NCBI GenBank assembly: GCA_003254905.1
Contig: QANU01011901.1
Coordinates: 1,669,059 to 1,733,058, forward strand
Origin: Nissolia schottii
Lineage: Eukaryota; Streptophyta; Magnoliopsida; Fabales; Fabaceae
Direction of reading: 5' to 3'
Length of the DNA: 64,000 nucleotides
Shown here: positions 24,799 to 36,188 of the stretch, piece after piece
Position numbering within the stretch: position 1 is the stretch's first letter
Layout of the letters: each line of letters begins with the position of its first letter
Translations under genes and position numbers: made by a program
The notes under the pieces: generated by a model
Seen by the model: the letters and a program-made list of their open reading frames with translations, nothing else
Told to the model about the DNA's origin: nothing
Databases searched by the model: none

Positions 24799-27034
24799 AT
24801 GTTGTTGTCGAGGAGGTGCTTGGTAACTCTTCCCCTTGTGTTCATTATAGGAACTCTTGGAGCTTCCTTCTGTTCCTGTAACGAAGTGGAGGCCAAGCCT
24901 CGTCGGATTCTTTTAGATACCGATGTGGATACTGATGACATCTTTGCTCTGCTCTATCTTTTAAAGCTCAATACATCACAATTTCAATTAGAGGTATGAT
25001 AGTAGTTTGCATCCACCGTTAAATGAGATTTGTTTAGGACCTTAGTCTTCATTAAAATCTTATTTAACAATAAATATTGAGATGTAAGTTAATCCGGTCC
25101 CCAACAACAAATAAGTACATATAACATAACTCTATTCTTTTTTATTTCTTATACCGTGTAGCCGTGACATGTAAACATGTAGATCTTCAATGTTGGTTTA
25201 AATTGAATCATGTTTTGGATCACATATTTTTCAGTTTCCCCTCACATTTGTTTGTTGATTAATTTTGTTGTATGAGTATTAAATCTGATAACTATTAATA
25301 AAAAATGTAATATACGAATACTGTAAATATATATTAAATAAAAATTTATATTTATATATAATATTAAATAAGTATAATAATTTTAGTTATTATCTTTAAA
25401 TTAAAGAAGACTATTTAATTTAATCTTAGATAAAATAATTTATGATAGATTATAGATATAAATTAAATAAAAAAAACCTTATCTTTCAGTTAAACAAATT
25501 ATTGGTACATAAAAAAAAATCTAAGACAACAATATCTAATATTAATACGCATATAATACATATACGGTACACAAACATTAGCACAAATAAAGTATTTGTG
25601 CATTAGTTTGTGAAGGATTCAATTTTGGCGCTGTTTTGACATTTTAATTAGTCATTTTCATTTCATTTTGATATCGATGGACATGTCAGGGTGTGACCAT
25701 AAATGCAAATGGATGGACAAGTAGCGGCCATGCTGTGAATCAAATATACGACTTGTTGTACATGATGGGAAGAGATGGCATCGCCGTTGGAGTGGGTGGC
25801 GACGGTGGAATCCTCCCCAATGCCACCATATTCCCTAATGTTGGTGGATATCTTCCCATTATAGAACAGGTATGTATTATTTATTATTTAAAATTTTGTT
25901 AACAAATATATTAGGAATACTTACAAAAAAGTGATAAGTTTTCATTCAAAAAGTAAGACTTTTAAAGTTTCTAGAAACACTTAATGCATTGAAAATTTAA
26001 AAACTTTACACTTTTATTTGCTTTACCAATGTTTTTAAGATACTCATTACCAAAATTATGTTGTTTCATCTATGTTAAAATAAGTGTTCATTTTGACTAT
26101 TTTAACTTATCTTTGACTCAATGCAAAAATAATTAATTTTTTTATTTATTATTTAAAAAGACACACATATAAAATGATTTGATAGAATGAAAATGTAAAA
26201 TATATTACATTGTTGGTGCACAATTAAACTTTATAATTTGTGTTTGAAAACATTGATGTAAAGATGAATCAAAATATAGTCAAAATCAACACTTATTTTA
26301 AGAGGGAGAGAGAGTAATTATTAAGTAATGTACCAACAAGAGCGTGATTTTTTTATTTATTTCTTTCCTTCTTAAAAATATCTACAACATTCTGTTTTGT
26401 AAACCTTAATAAGTTTCCGTTGCCCAAAAAAGAATAATATAATAATAATAATAATAATAATTCTAAACTTGAACTACTCTATGGATGTTATTGTAATAAT
26501 TTAATTGAATCATCAGGGTACGACGACAGTGGGAGGTTGCAGATACAGGCAGACCATACCTGTGGGAATTAAAGGCCGTTTAGATATAGATACTAATTTT
26601 GGCATCCGCAAAGCTTTTCTTCCACAGGTATAAATACAATGTTTTTTTTTATACTTTAAAAATTAAAATTACATTAGTTGTAATAAGATTTAAATTTTAA
26701 ATTTTATGCATATTAAACCAATCTTAGTGACTTGTATAATTACAATGTACATTGTATTCTTTTTCATTTTTTTGGGTCGTAGAATAAGATGTATCCCCAG
26801 TAAATTAAGTGAGCAAAGTCTCTTTTCTTGGTTTCACATAAAACCAAGAACAAATTTATCTCTTCTTTTTTTTAACGTGACAAAGAGATCTTTTCTTAAT
26901 ATAGTATTGTAATTTTTAATTTATCATGAGTTTCCCATATATAGTGACTCAGCCTATTATAAATAAAAGTAAACTCATTAATTAAACTCGATTTTGTTCT
27001 ATATTTACACCAGATTTTGCTGTGCTTGTTCTGA

Positions 27035-27079
<45 letters not shown>

Positions 27080-30000
27080 GTGGTAGTAGTAGTAGTAGAA
27101 TACTAATTATCTTTTCTTTTTTTGACGTGACAGAGTGACCCTTTTTATTATAGTATTGTAATTTTTTCATTTATCATGTTTCCCATATATAGCAACGCAG
27201 CCTATTATAAGTAAAAGTAAACTCGTTAATTAAACTCGATTGTGTTCTATATTTACTCCAGATTTTGCTGTGCTTTCTCTGGATGATTATGATAATTATT
27301 ATTATTATTATTATTAATTTTATTATTATTTGCTTAGTTTTATACATTGTACTATTTCAAGTCAACTGTGAAATAATTACAAACTATTCCAATTAATCAA
27401 TGAGTCATGCTACACGTACACCAACAAAATATACACCATACATATACTCTATACTTATATGAATAAAGTTTGTGTTTTAATAATTGTAATGTTTGTGCAC
27501 TTAATTAAGTATAATTGAGAATATCATGTATAAGTTTGTAATGTTTGTGCACTCATGAGAATAAAGTTTGTGTATTATTAGTGATGTATGTATGAGTGTA
27601 TAAAATTGGATGTACATGTAACATTTTTGTTAATCAATTATCTAAGACTTGAAACTGTAAAACATTACAAACTATGTAATAATTATACGCAATTTGATAC
27701 CCACTTTATTCATTTATTATTTTAATTTTAACTTCTTAATAGCCTAATAACTCATTTAATTACTTGCTGACGTTTTTCTAATCATGAAATTAGGGGAAAA
27801 GGAAATATACTCCTCTAAGACAACCAACCTCTCAGGAAGTGCTGATTGACAAAATTTCTGCTGGTCCCATAACATTGCTTTTGATAGGGGCACACACAAA
27901 CTTAGCCATTTTCCTAATGAGTAACCCACATCTAAAGAAGAATGTTGAGCATATTTATATAATGGGTGGTGGTGTAAGGTCAAGCAACCCAACTGGCAAC
28001 ATGTACACTGATTATAATACTAACCCTTATGCCGAGTTCAACATATTTGGAGACCCTTTTGCTGCATACCAGGTCAGTTGTAATTCAGAAATTACATTCA
28101 ATGAGATTTGAACTTAGAATCTCATGTATACTATCCAAATAGTTAATACATATCATACATTACTTAATACATTCAAATATAGCATTATTTTATTTTCGCT
28201 TTTGGAAAAAAAAACCCTTTGAAGTAATTTTTATTCAATTTTATATGAAAACGATTTTAAAAAATTCATTACATTTAAAAGATTGTGATTCATAAATAAT
28301 TCTATTACCATGAATGTCTCGTAAACCATATTTAGTGTCATTGGAAATATAGTATTCATGGAGTCTTATTTATCTTTGCCCTTTATATCACATAAATGTT
28401 ATTTTGAACTCCATTTTTGACATCACTATAATACTACAACATTAGTTGTAACATAATTAATGTAGGTGTATATCATTGTGGGACCTAATTTTTCTCTTAC
28501 TCTTATCTTTCTGTGTCCCTTTATCATGTCTCATCTTTAATATTGAAATAACAACTCTATCATCTCGTGTAATCAAGAAAACTTCAAGGTTTGGCATATA
28601 TATAGCCATCTTATTAAGGTTCAGTTTTATGCATGCTTATATCAACATAAATATATAGAATAACATAGATACAGCTAAGTTCAGGACATGTCTTTTTTTC
28701 AGGTAATTCATTCTGGAATTCCTGTCACCCTTGTTCCTCTTGATGCAACAAACACAATCCCCATCAGTGAAAAATTCTTTGATGCATTTGAAAAGAGTCA
28801 AGGCACATACGAGGCACAATACTGTTTCAAGTCCTTGAAAATGGCTCGTGACGCTTGGTTCGATGGCAATTTCCATTCGGTAATTTCTTAATTAAATTTT
28901 ATACATGTTAGTTATCAATTGACCAGATACATTGATTTTAAGAATATACCAAAGACAGATATTATGAAATGGAAGGAGCAGCTAATAGTGACTCATTGTT
29001 AGCAGACTTATTTCATGTGGGACTCTTTCGCTGCCGGCATAGCCGTTTCAATCATGAGCAAATCCAATAACCACAAAGGAGAAAACGAATTTGCTGAAAT
29101 GGAGTACATAAACATAACTGTAATCACTTCAAACAAACCCTATGGTGTATCTGATGGATCCAATCCATTCTTTGATAACATTCAAGTTCCAAAGTTCAAT
29201 CTAGTGAAAGGTGGAGTGCATAGTGGTCATGTTCAACAAGGACTTAGAGATCCACTTTGCTTTGTGAAGAAAGGGAAAGGGAGATGTCAGGTAATTGTTT
29301 CTTTACACACGCACATATTTGTAAATGTTAATGATATGTAATGCAACATGTTCTATAGGATGGTTACACAAAAGAGGTCAATGGTCCAGGCTCAGTCAGG
29401 GTTCTTGTTGCCACAAAAGCAAAGCCTAATGGGGATGTTGGGAATACACTTGACAGAGAATACTACAAGAGCTTCTTGAATGTTAGTTCACTCTTTTGTT
29501 AATTTGTTCAAACAATCAGGAAAAACATGCAATTACATGATAACTATATACGTATATCAATCTGACTATGTTCTTTCTTTTTTTTTTTTTTGGTGGGTCG
29601 AAGGTTCTAAATCAGCCACAACATACTGGGAGGTTCAACTTCACTACAGAGTTTCCTTACTACGAAGAAGTAACCTACAAGCCAGATTTTCAAGATAAAA
29701 CATTGGGGAAACCTGTTGTGTTTGACATGGACATGAGTTGTGGAGATTTTCTTGCTCTATTTTACCTCCTAAAAGTGCCTGTTGAAGTGATCAATCTTAA
29801 GGTATTCTGATACCTCCTCCTTATTTGTTGTTTATGCTAACAGTTTGTTCTGCATTAAATCTAATATTGACCCAAAATGAAAGTAACTTTTCTACTTTGA
29901 ATTTGAGCACCCATGTTACTTGCTACTTGGAACTTAAGAGCTCAAGTTCATTTGAATTGCTTGCTTCATAGCACATTTGATGTGGGGTTACTTGTGCCTT

Positions 30001-31748
30001 ACGGTTCAGGCAATCATTGTAAGCCCAAATGGATGGGCCAATCCAGCAACAATAGATATCATATATGACATACTGCATATGATGGGGCGCGATGATATCC
30101 CAGTTGGCCTCGGAGATTTCTTTGCAATGAATCAGTCAGATCCAGTATTCTCAGCTGCTGGAGAATGCAAGTATGTTAAAGCCATTCCCCACGGCAGCGG
30201 TGGCTTTCTGGACTCTGACACTCTCTACGGCCTTGCTCGCGACCTGCCACGCAGCACAAGAAGGTACTAAAAGAATGGAATTGGTTATGTAGAATGGAAG
30301 AAGCTGCTATTGCTACCAAAGAAGCAATGGAATATAATATGTCATGTAGAAATGAATTAGACTATGATGATCTCTTTATAAATATGGGATTATTAGATGA
30401 ATTGGGCTTTATAAAAGTTTGTGTTGCTTACCAGCAATGGACTAATACATGAAGACTGTTTCAGGTATACAGCAGTAAACTCTGCAAATTTTGGGGCTTC
30501 TCGCGACACGGATCACCCTGAATTCATACAGCCACTAGCTATGGAAGCGTGGAACTCTATATTGCAGACAATTGAACCAGGGTCTAAGATCACAGTATTA
30601 ACTAATGGACCCTTGACTAATTTGGCTAAGGTTGTAGCGGACAAGTACATGAGCTCCAGAATTCAGGTAAGTTTAAAACACAAAATTTGATTGACACCAA
30701 CTTCAAATAAGTAAGTTGAAGTATATCAGGAAGAACAATAAGCTGCAATGAAAGTGGACTAGTGTCAACTTTAGGCCAAAAGGAAATGCTTAAAATTGAC
30801 AATTCTAACTTAATTCTGCCTTAACCATTTTGGCAAGGCAGAAACATAGACTAGATGATTATAATTTTGGTAGTGATGGCATGACTTCACAATTCCAAAA
30901 TTTTGCAGGAGGTTTATGTAGTAGGGGGACACATCAGCGGGAATGCCAATGACAAAGGGAATATATTCTCTGTTCCTTCCAACCAATATGCAGAATTCAA
31001 CATGTTCCTGGACCCTTTAGCTGCCAAGACACTGTTTGAATCACAAGTTAACATCACTCTCATTCCACTGGATATCCAGCGCAGAGTAAGTTCGTTCTCA
31101 ACTATCATAGACCGGTTGCGCGGGACAACTAACACGCCGGAGGCTGTGTTTTCCAGGCGCCTGCTGTCAAGGCTATACCGTTTGAAGCAGATTCACAAAT
31201 TATACCAGCATATGGTATAAGTTCCTATCTACATCTAATTTATAGCTTAGTCTTCTTTCACATCATAACCTAAGTAGTTATGCACTTATGCTAATACTTC
31301 AATATGGTTTGTGAATGAATAAAAGGAGGAACTAACTTTATAATCACTTTAGCATGATGTCTCACTTAGAAGAGTAGTGCTTTTAAGAAATTGCATATGG
31401 CAAAACTTCATTAGTAATATATCTTATGTTATAATGTTGCAGGACACATTCTTGGGGGAAATTCTAGGTGCAGTTGTCTTGGCTGATGATAGTCATTCAA
31501 GTCTAAATCCAAAATTTGAGGTCAAGCCAATTAAAATTGTGGTTGATGGTGTTGAATCCATTGATGGGGAAATTGTGGTGGATAAGAAAAATGGAAAATT
31601 AGTCAGAATTTTAAGCCGTGTGGATACCAAGGCTTATCATGATTTGTATGCAAACAAGCTTGGTGATCAAAACCAGTCAGCTAAGGTTGGAAGCTTTGAA
31701 GAACAGATGAGAAAATGGAGTCAACATCAAGATATATATGAAAGCTAG
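24799..31748 (+). CDS. NSH3-like: Secreted two-domain nucleoside hydrolase (NSH3-like)
   Basis: Twelve exons: 24799-24993, 25690-25869, 26517-26627, 27794-28072, 28703-28879, 29006-29290, 29359-29481, 29604-29801, 30010-30263, 30465-30666, 30909-31214, 31443-31748; 2616 nt, 871 residues. The protein opens with a hydrophobic signal peptide (about residues 7-26), so it is probably apoplastic. It has two inosine-uridine nucleoside N-ribohydrolase domains in tandem. Domain 1 starts with the calcium/ribose motif DTDVDTDD (residues 40-47). Domain 2 has the altered form DMDMSCGD (491-498), in which one Asp is Gly. Both repeat ANGW/PNGW, IYDxLxMMGRD and NxYAEFNxFxDPxAA. The family splits ribonucleosides into base and ribose; extracellular NSH3 of Arabidopsis (At5g18860) is about this size and also double. 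A small single-domain cytosolic URH-type protein is excluded by length and signal peptide. Introns are long and carry repeats. Confidence 0.94.
26065..26317. repeat. MITE-like inverted repeat in intron 2 of the nucleoside hydrolase
   Basis: TTAAAATAAGTGTTCATTTTGACTA near 26074 pairs with TAGTCAAAATCAACACTTATTTTAA near 26277-26301, giving inverted ends separated by about 180 bases. The outer AAGAGGGAGAGAGAGTA matches the common plant MITE style. Exact ends are not resolved. Confidence 0.5.
26855..27290. repeat. Imperfect direct duplication (249-bp offset) with trinucleotide microsatellites
   Basis: The segment at about 26858-27035 recurs at about 27107-27285 with an offset of 249 bases (TAGTATTGTAATTTTT at 26902 and 27151; AGTAAACTC-TTAATTAAACTCGATT follows in both). 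An (ATA)n array at about 27036-27080 lies between the copies and a (TAT)n array follows at 27293-27330. All of it is inside intron 3 of the nucleoside hydrolase. Confidence 0.8.
27402..27629. mobile_element. MITE, family A copy 1 (9-bp TSD TTAATCAAT)
   Basis: A 228-bp element with ends GAGTCATGCTACACGTACACC and GGATGTACATGTAACATTTTTG, whose inner parts are inverted repeats of each other. It is flanked by TTAATCAAT at 27393-27401 and 27630-27638. The same sequence occurs in reverse at 60716-60934 with another 9-bp duplication. It has no coding capacity and is probably moved by a Mutator-type transposase. It lies in intron 3 of the nucleoside hydrolase gene. Confidence 0.88.
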
Positions 31749-32094
31749 AGGGCAACTGTTTATGATTCTCTGCCAATAGTAACTCATCTTTTGTTATTTC
31801 ATGTTTTAGAATAATATAGTATCGCTTCCACAGCTGATATTTTGATTATTCTTAAGAGAAGAGAAAATAATAATGAAAGGAAAAAAAAAAATCAATGGTT
31901 TTCATCATATGTGGAACATGAAATGATTTCATGTCTCTTGTGGAAGATATAAAAATGACTTTGATATTGTGCCTTTTCTTTTTCGTTACAAACTTACATA
32001 GACCAGGCATAAGTTCAAGGTTTGCACATTATAAGATTAAAGAATGTCACAAGCTCAGCGCTGAAGATTATTATCAAATGCTTAAAATGAATTA

Positions 32095-32421
32095 GCTTAA
32101 ATATATTTTTAGTGCTTTTGTGTTTGGTCTCTGAAAATTTTTTTTTGTTAAAAATTAGTTTTTAAAAAAAATTTTGGTAAGTTTTAGTTCATGCTATTAG
32201 AAGGAAACGTTAAGTACTGACGTGGTTATTCATTATGACACGTGGCACCGTTAAATGTGTCGTATGACACGTTATAAGTAGTGCCACATGACACATTTAA
32301 TGGTCACGCCAGCACTTAATGTCTAACGACAAAGATTAAAATTTACACTAATTCCTAAAAAAATATTTTATGAACAAACACAAAATTTTTAATTTTACAG
32401 ATTAAAAACATATTTAACCCA
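32095..32421. mobile_element. MITE with TTAAATATRTTTTTAG termini and near-perfect 9-bp TSD
   Basis: About 327 bp. The left end GCTTAAATATATTTTTAG and the right end AAAAACATATTTAACCC are inverted, and inner words (GACACGTGGCAC, GTGCCACATGACAC, TTAAATGTGTC) also pair, so much of the unit folds back on itself. Flanks are AATGAATTA (32086-32094) and AATAAATTA (32422-32430), 8 of 9 identical. The end sequence resembles a MITE type common in soybean, from memory. Confidence 0.65.
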
Positions 32422-32430
32422 AATAAATTA

Positions 32431-34149
32431 ATATATAAGTTATATTAATATGACTAAAGGAAATGATAGATTCACAACAAAAAATCTTACAAATCCCACG
32501 TACTAAAGGAAATGACTTACTGAAAATCTAACTCAGTGAAAATTAGGGCTAACAAAATGAGCCCGGTCTGCGAGCTATTTAACTATTTATACATCTAAAG
32601 TGATATGACAAAGATATTAAGAAATTTTGCATTCCATTCCGTCAATGAGTGCCTACGTCCTACAAGTTGATATATAGTTTCAAACCTTGTTTATTATTGA
32701 TTAATCTATGAGAAAGAGTTCCAATTGTGTTTTTGATCAATAACATAAGAGTACTCACATCAATGTTATATGTCGTCATTTAATTAATGAAAGTTATATT
32801 AATTCATGAATCGATTTCAAATAGCATTTGATATCTTTCAAGCAAGATAGTTGAAGGAACAAAAAAAATAATATAATCTTACAATCAACCATTTAAACTG
32901 TTTCTTTTCAATTAATTAATAGATAGATGATAAAAAAATAGTTAAAAATGATCGTGCATACTTATTCACAATTTTATATTTAAAACCATAAAAAATAGAT
33001 CAAAATTTTATTTTATTTTTTTTAAAAAAAACTAACGGGTTGATCAATTTAGACTCATGGATTGACCATAAATGAGTCAAATCTTAAAAAGAGGTATAGT
33101 TTTAGTCGGTCCTTTTAGGCTGACGGGCCGAAACAGCCCAGGCCGTTTGACAGTACTAGTGAAAACGATCCATTATTCAACTCTCATTTTTCCTGACTAC
33201 ATTCATCTGTTATTTTTCCATAAGTGTTGCGAGTGTTAAAGCCGATGAACAATAATTTCAACCTTAATAAATGACCAACATTAGTCAACCTTAATTTTCA
33301 CGGCATTTATCAGAGTGAGAGAGAGAGAGAAATAAGGAGAACGCCACCTCAAACTGATTTGAAGAATCATATCTTCTCTTGATTCCCCAAATCTTGGCCA
33401 CCCATTTGAAAGAATTTAATGTCCCATAGTTTCTTATTCCAAATTGAAGTGACTGTATAATCCCCCACCCTCCGCCCACAATCTTCTCTACCTTTTGTAT
33501 TTGCGAACCACCGAATGTCAACTGATGATATTCTTATATGCTATTTTAGCATATCGTATTTTAAAAGTATTATCAATCACTTATTATCTAATTTTTATAT
33601 ATTTTGTAAATATTATAAATTAAAACGAATAGTTGATAATATTCCTGATACGCATACAAGAATATCTAACTAATGGCTTATTATTACGCGGCATTTCCAT
33701 GTAATGACAACAACATTGTCACTATAGTCTGTCTATTTCAGCAAAAAAAATATTGTCACTACACTCCGCAGAAACAATTGAGAATGGTTAGTGATCTCTA
33801 TCACTTTAAGGACATTATAATAACTAGGCTACCCCACTGCCAGAATTGAGACAGTATAACTTGTCTATACCAATTTAAGGAAGTTTAGTATAAGGACCAT
33901 TTTTCTTCAAATATCGTTAAACTTATTTGTGATCCAGATTTTAACAAAGCATATGCAAGAGATCACAAATTATGCTCTCTCTTTCCATTTTTTTTTTCTG
34001 TTAAAATAGGTACAATGGAAGGAAACTTATAAGTTCTCACTTCAGGAAAGTCCATACATTCATGAGGGATATCACATAAAAGAGAATATTTAACCAAGGA
34101 GAAGAGGATCCCAAAACACTCTTGCTAGCTTATCTACATAGCCAATCCT
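32431..34149. other. Intergenic region, no supported gene
   Basis: Between the convergent ends of the nucleoside hydrolase and the phosphotransfer gene. AT-rich, with a short GA microsatellite at about 33317-33330. ORFs are short and featureless. The part near 33050-33150 has GGGCCGAAACAGCCC-like GC words that may be a transposon scrap. Confidence 0.4.
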
Positions 34150-35444
34150 TCAGAAACTAAGTTGCATCAAAGGGATTGACCCACCAGCTGCCATAATCTG
34201 TTGCTCAAGCTGCAGAAAACATACAAACATGAATAAATATAAATTACCAATCCAGAATGAAAAAGAATGTTCTTAAGCTAAGGTTTTCTTCTTCCTTTTT
34301 TTTGGGGGGGAGGGGGGGGGGTTACCCTGAACAGTGTTTCAAGCTTTTTTTTGACAAGGCAGTACTCTTGCTTAACTTGATGCAGACATCTAAGGCACCT
34401 GCAGAAATCATAAATTTTTCTATGAACACAGCATGAAGTTCCGAAATTCACGTCCATTGAGCATTTGAGCTTGACCATGTGGCTTTGTTGTTCAAGCCTT
34501 TGTACTCTACTCTTGAGGAGTCTAAAAAAAGCTTCAAAGAAGTTATGAACCCAGAAGATAAATAACTTACGCATCTGTGTTCTGTTCCTCGCAGAAGTTT
34601 CGGAAAGCAATGCAAGAATTTTTAACCCTTTGAGCGCCAATGCTGTGAACCAGACATAAAATTTGTCTCAGCAAACCAAAGGAAGACTTCAACAGAAAAC
34701 TAATTGGTTCAAGCCTTTTGGTTTCTCCTAATTAAGGTTAAGAGCTAAACTTTGTTATTAGAAACCAAAAAAGTACACAAGCATTGCAAAAAGACTTAAT
34801 TGCACAAACAGGTTCCTTTTAATTCAGATTCTGATTTTTATTTTTTTTTTTGCAATTTTTGGTTGGGTTTCAATTAAAAGTGATACCTTGAGCTGCTACC
34901 CTTTAACTGGTGAACATGAGCATCGACTTTCTTAAAGTCAACAACTTTCTGATCTCTGCACAAGAAAAAATCAAAAGAAAGTGGAAGATCATGCATCTTT
35001 CCGAAGTCACTAATTACTGCTAAGCCTTTTCTTTTTTCTTCTAGTAAAAGGCATTCTAAGTGATTAAAGATAGGAAAGGAAACAAGGAACTGACAGAGCA
35101 AAGGTGAGATCATTGAGAAGCCTGTGAGAATCCTCGAAGAAGAGAGACACAACTTCAACCACAAATTCTGGGTTGTTCTCATCTTGTAGCTGCTGAAGTT
35201 GAAGGAATTGACCATCCAGGAAACCCTTCTCTCACAGTAAAGAGAACAAACAAGACACAAAAAAAATAACAATCAACAATTAAAACAGCCCAACAGAACA
35301 GATCTAAAAACCACAGAATAAAAAAAAGCAATAGTCAATTTTTATAGCAGCACATAAATGAAGGGTTGTTTGGCTGACACAAACCTCCATGAACAAGGAT
35401 TTGGTGTAGTCCGACCACTGTCTCTGTATCTGACCCACCTCCAT
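34150..35444 (-). CDS. AHP-like: Histidine-containing phosphotransfer protein (AHP type)
   Basis: Six exons on the minus strand: 35385-35444, 35095-35225, 34887-34955, 34571-34642, 34326-34398, 34150-34209; 465 nt, 154 residues, the exact length class of Arabidopsis AHP1-5. The HPt core has the phospho-accepting His in HQLKGSSSSIGA, here H79. The helix FLQLQQLQDENNPEFV before it and CLRCLHQVKQEYCLVKKKLE after it complete the four-helix bundle. The protein carries phosphate from cytokinin-receptor histidine kinases to nuclear type-B and type-A response regulators, moving between cytosol and nucleus. All key residues are intact, unlike pseudo-HPt (AHP6) proteins, where this His is lost. An 18-base G-rich run (about 34304-34321) sits in the intron next to the exon-5 donor. 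Confidence 0.95.
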
Positions 35445-36188
35445 GCTTTGCCTTTTCTCCCCTTCTGTTCTGTTGTGCTGTCTCACACCACACACACAAG
35501 CCACTAATTGTTGTTTATTTATGTCATATACAAGGCATGTAGTGATCCAGCACAGTTTGGGCCTTCAATTTGGGATATTGAAGATTTATTGCTCAATCGA
35601 AGGGAGCTATAATAAATGCCAGTAACAACACGTTGAAAGGGATTTGTGAGAGAGACAGTTTGCAAAATCCAAGGTTTTTTATACTGTCTCTGGCCCAGGA
35701 GAATCAGTCTCATATTATAACCCGTTTTATTCTAAATTCCTCTCTGGATTTGTCCTTTGCTTTGGTGTTTCCTTGCAGAATCAGTGACCCCACCACCATT
35801 TACTCTTCTTTTTATTATTTCTGACTATTTTGTACAATTAATATCGTGTATTGTATTTTTTTCTTTGAATTATATTATTGAGACTCATTGTAGATTAGAT
35901 TTCAATGGGTGTGTGAGTCACTCTCTGTGCTATTAAGATCTTTGTTGGTTTGTTTAATCCATGCCCGAATCCCGCATAACAACTCAATTCTATTACTTGC
36001 ACTGAGAGGTCATGAGTTCATGACACAAGAACACACTACTTAAAAAGCTTCTCATCATAATGATACAGTTATTTTACAATCCAGAAAAGTGAATACAAGT
36101 ATACAACTCTAGAACCGTAGAAATTTGAAACCCAGTGGCAGAAATTCCATGCAGAATCTGGAAATTGGATAGCATTCAGTAGAAACTT
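35445..36188. other. Upstream region of the phosphotransfer gene
   Basis: No gene recognised. It should contain the promoter and leader of the minus-strand phosphotransfer gene and, at its right end, the 3' UTR of the prolyl 4-hydroxylase. Confidence 0.4.

Noticed and set aside
26982..27170. Leucine-run ORF
   Set aside because: Translation of the (ATA/TAT)n microsatellite in an intron.
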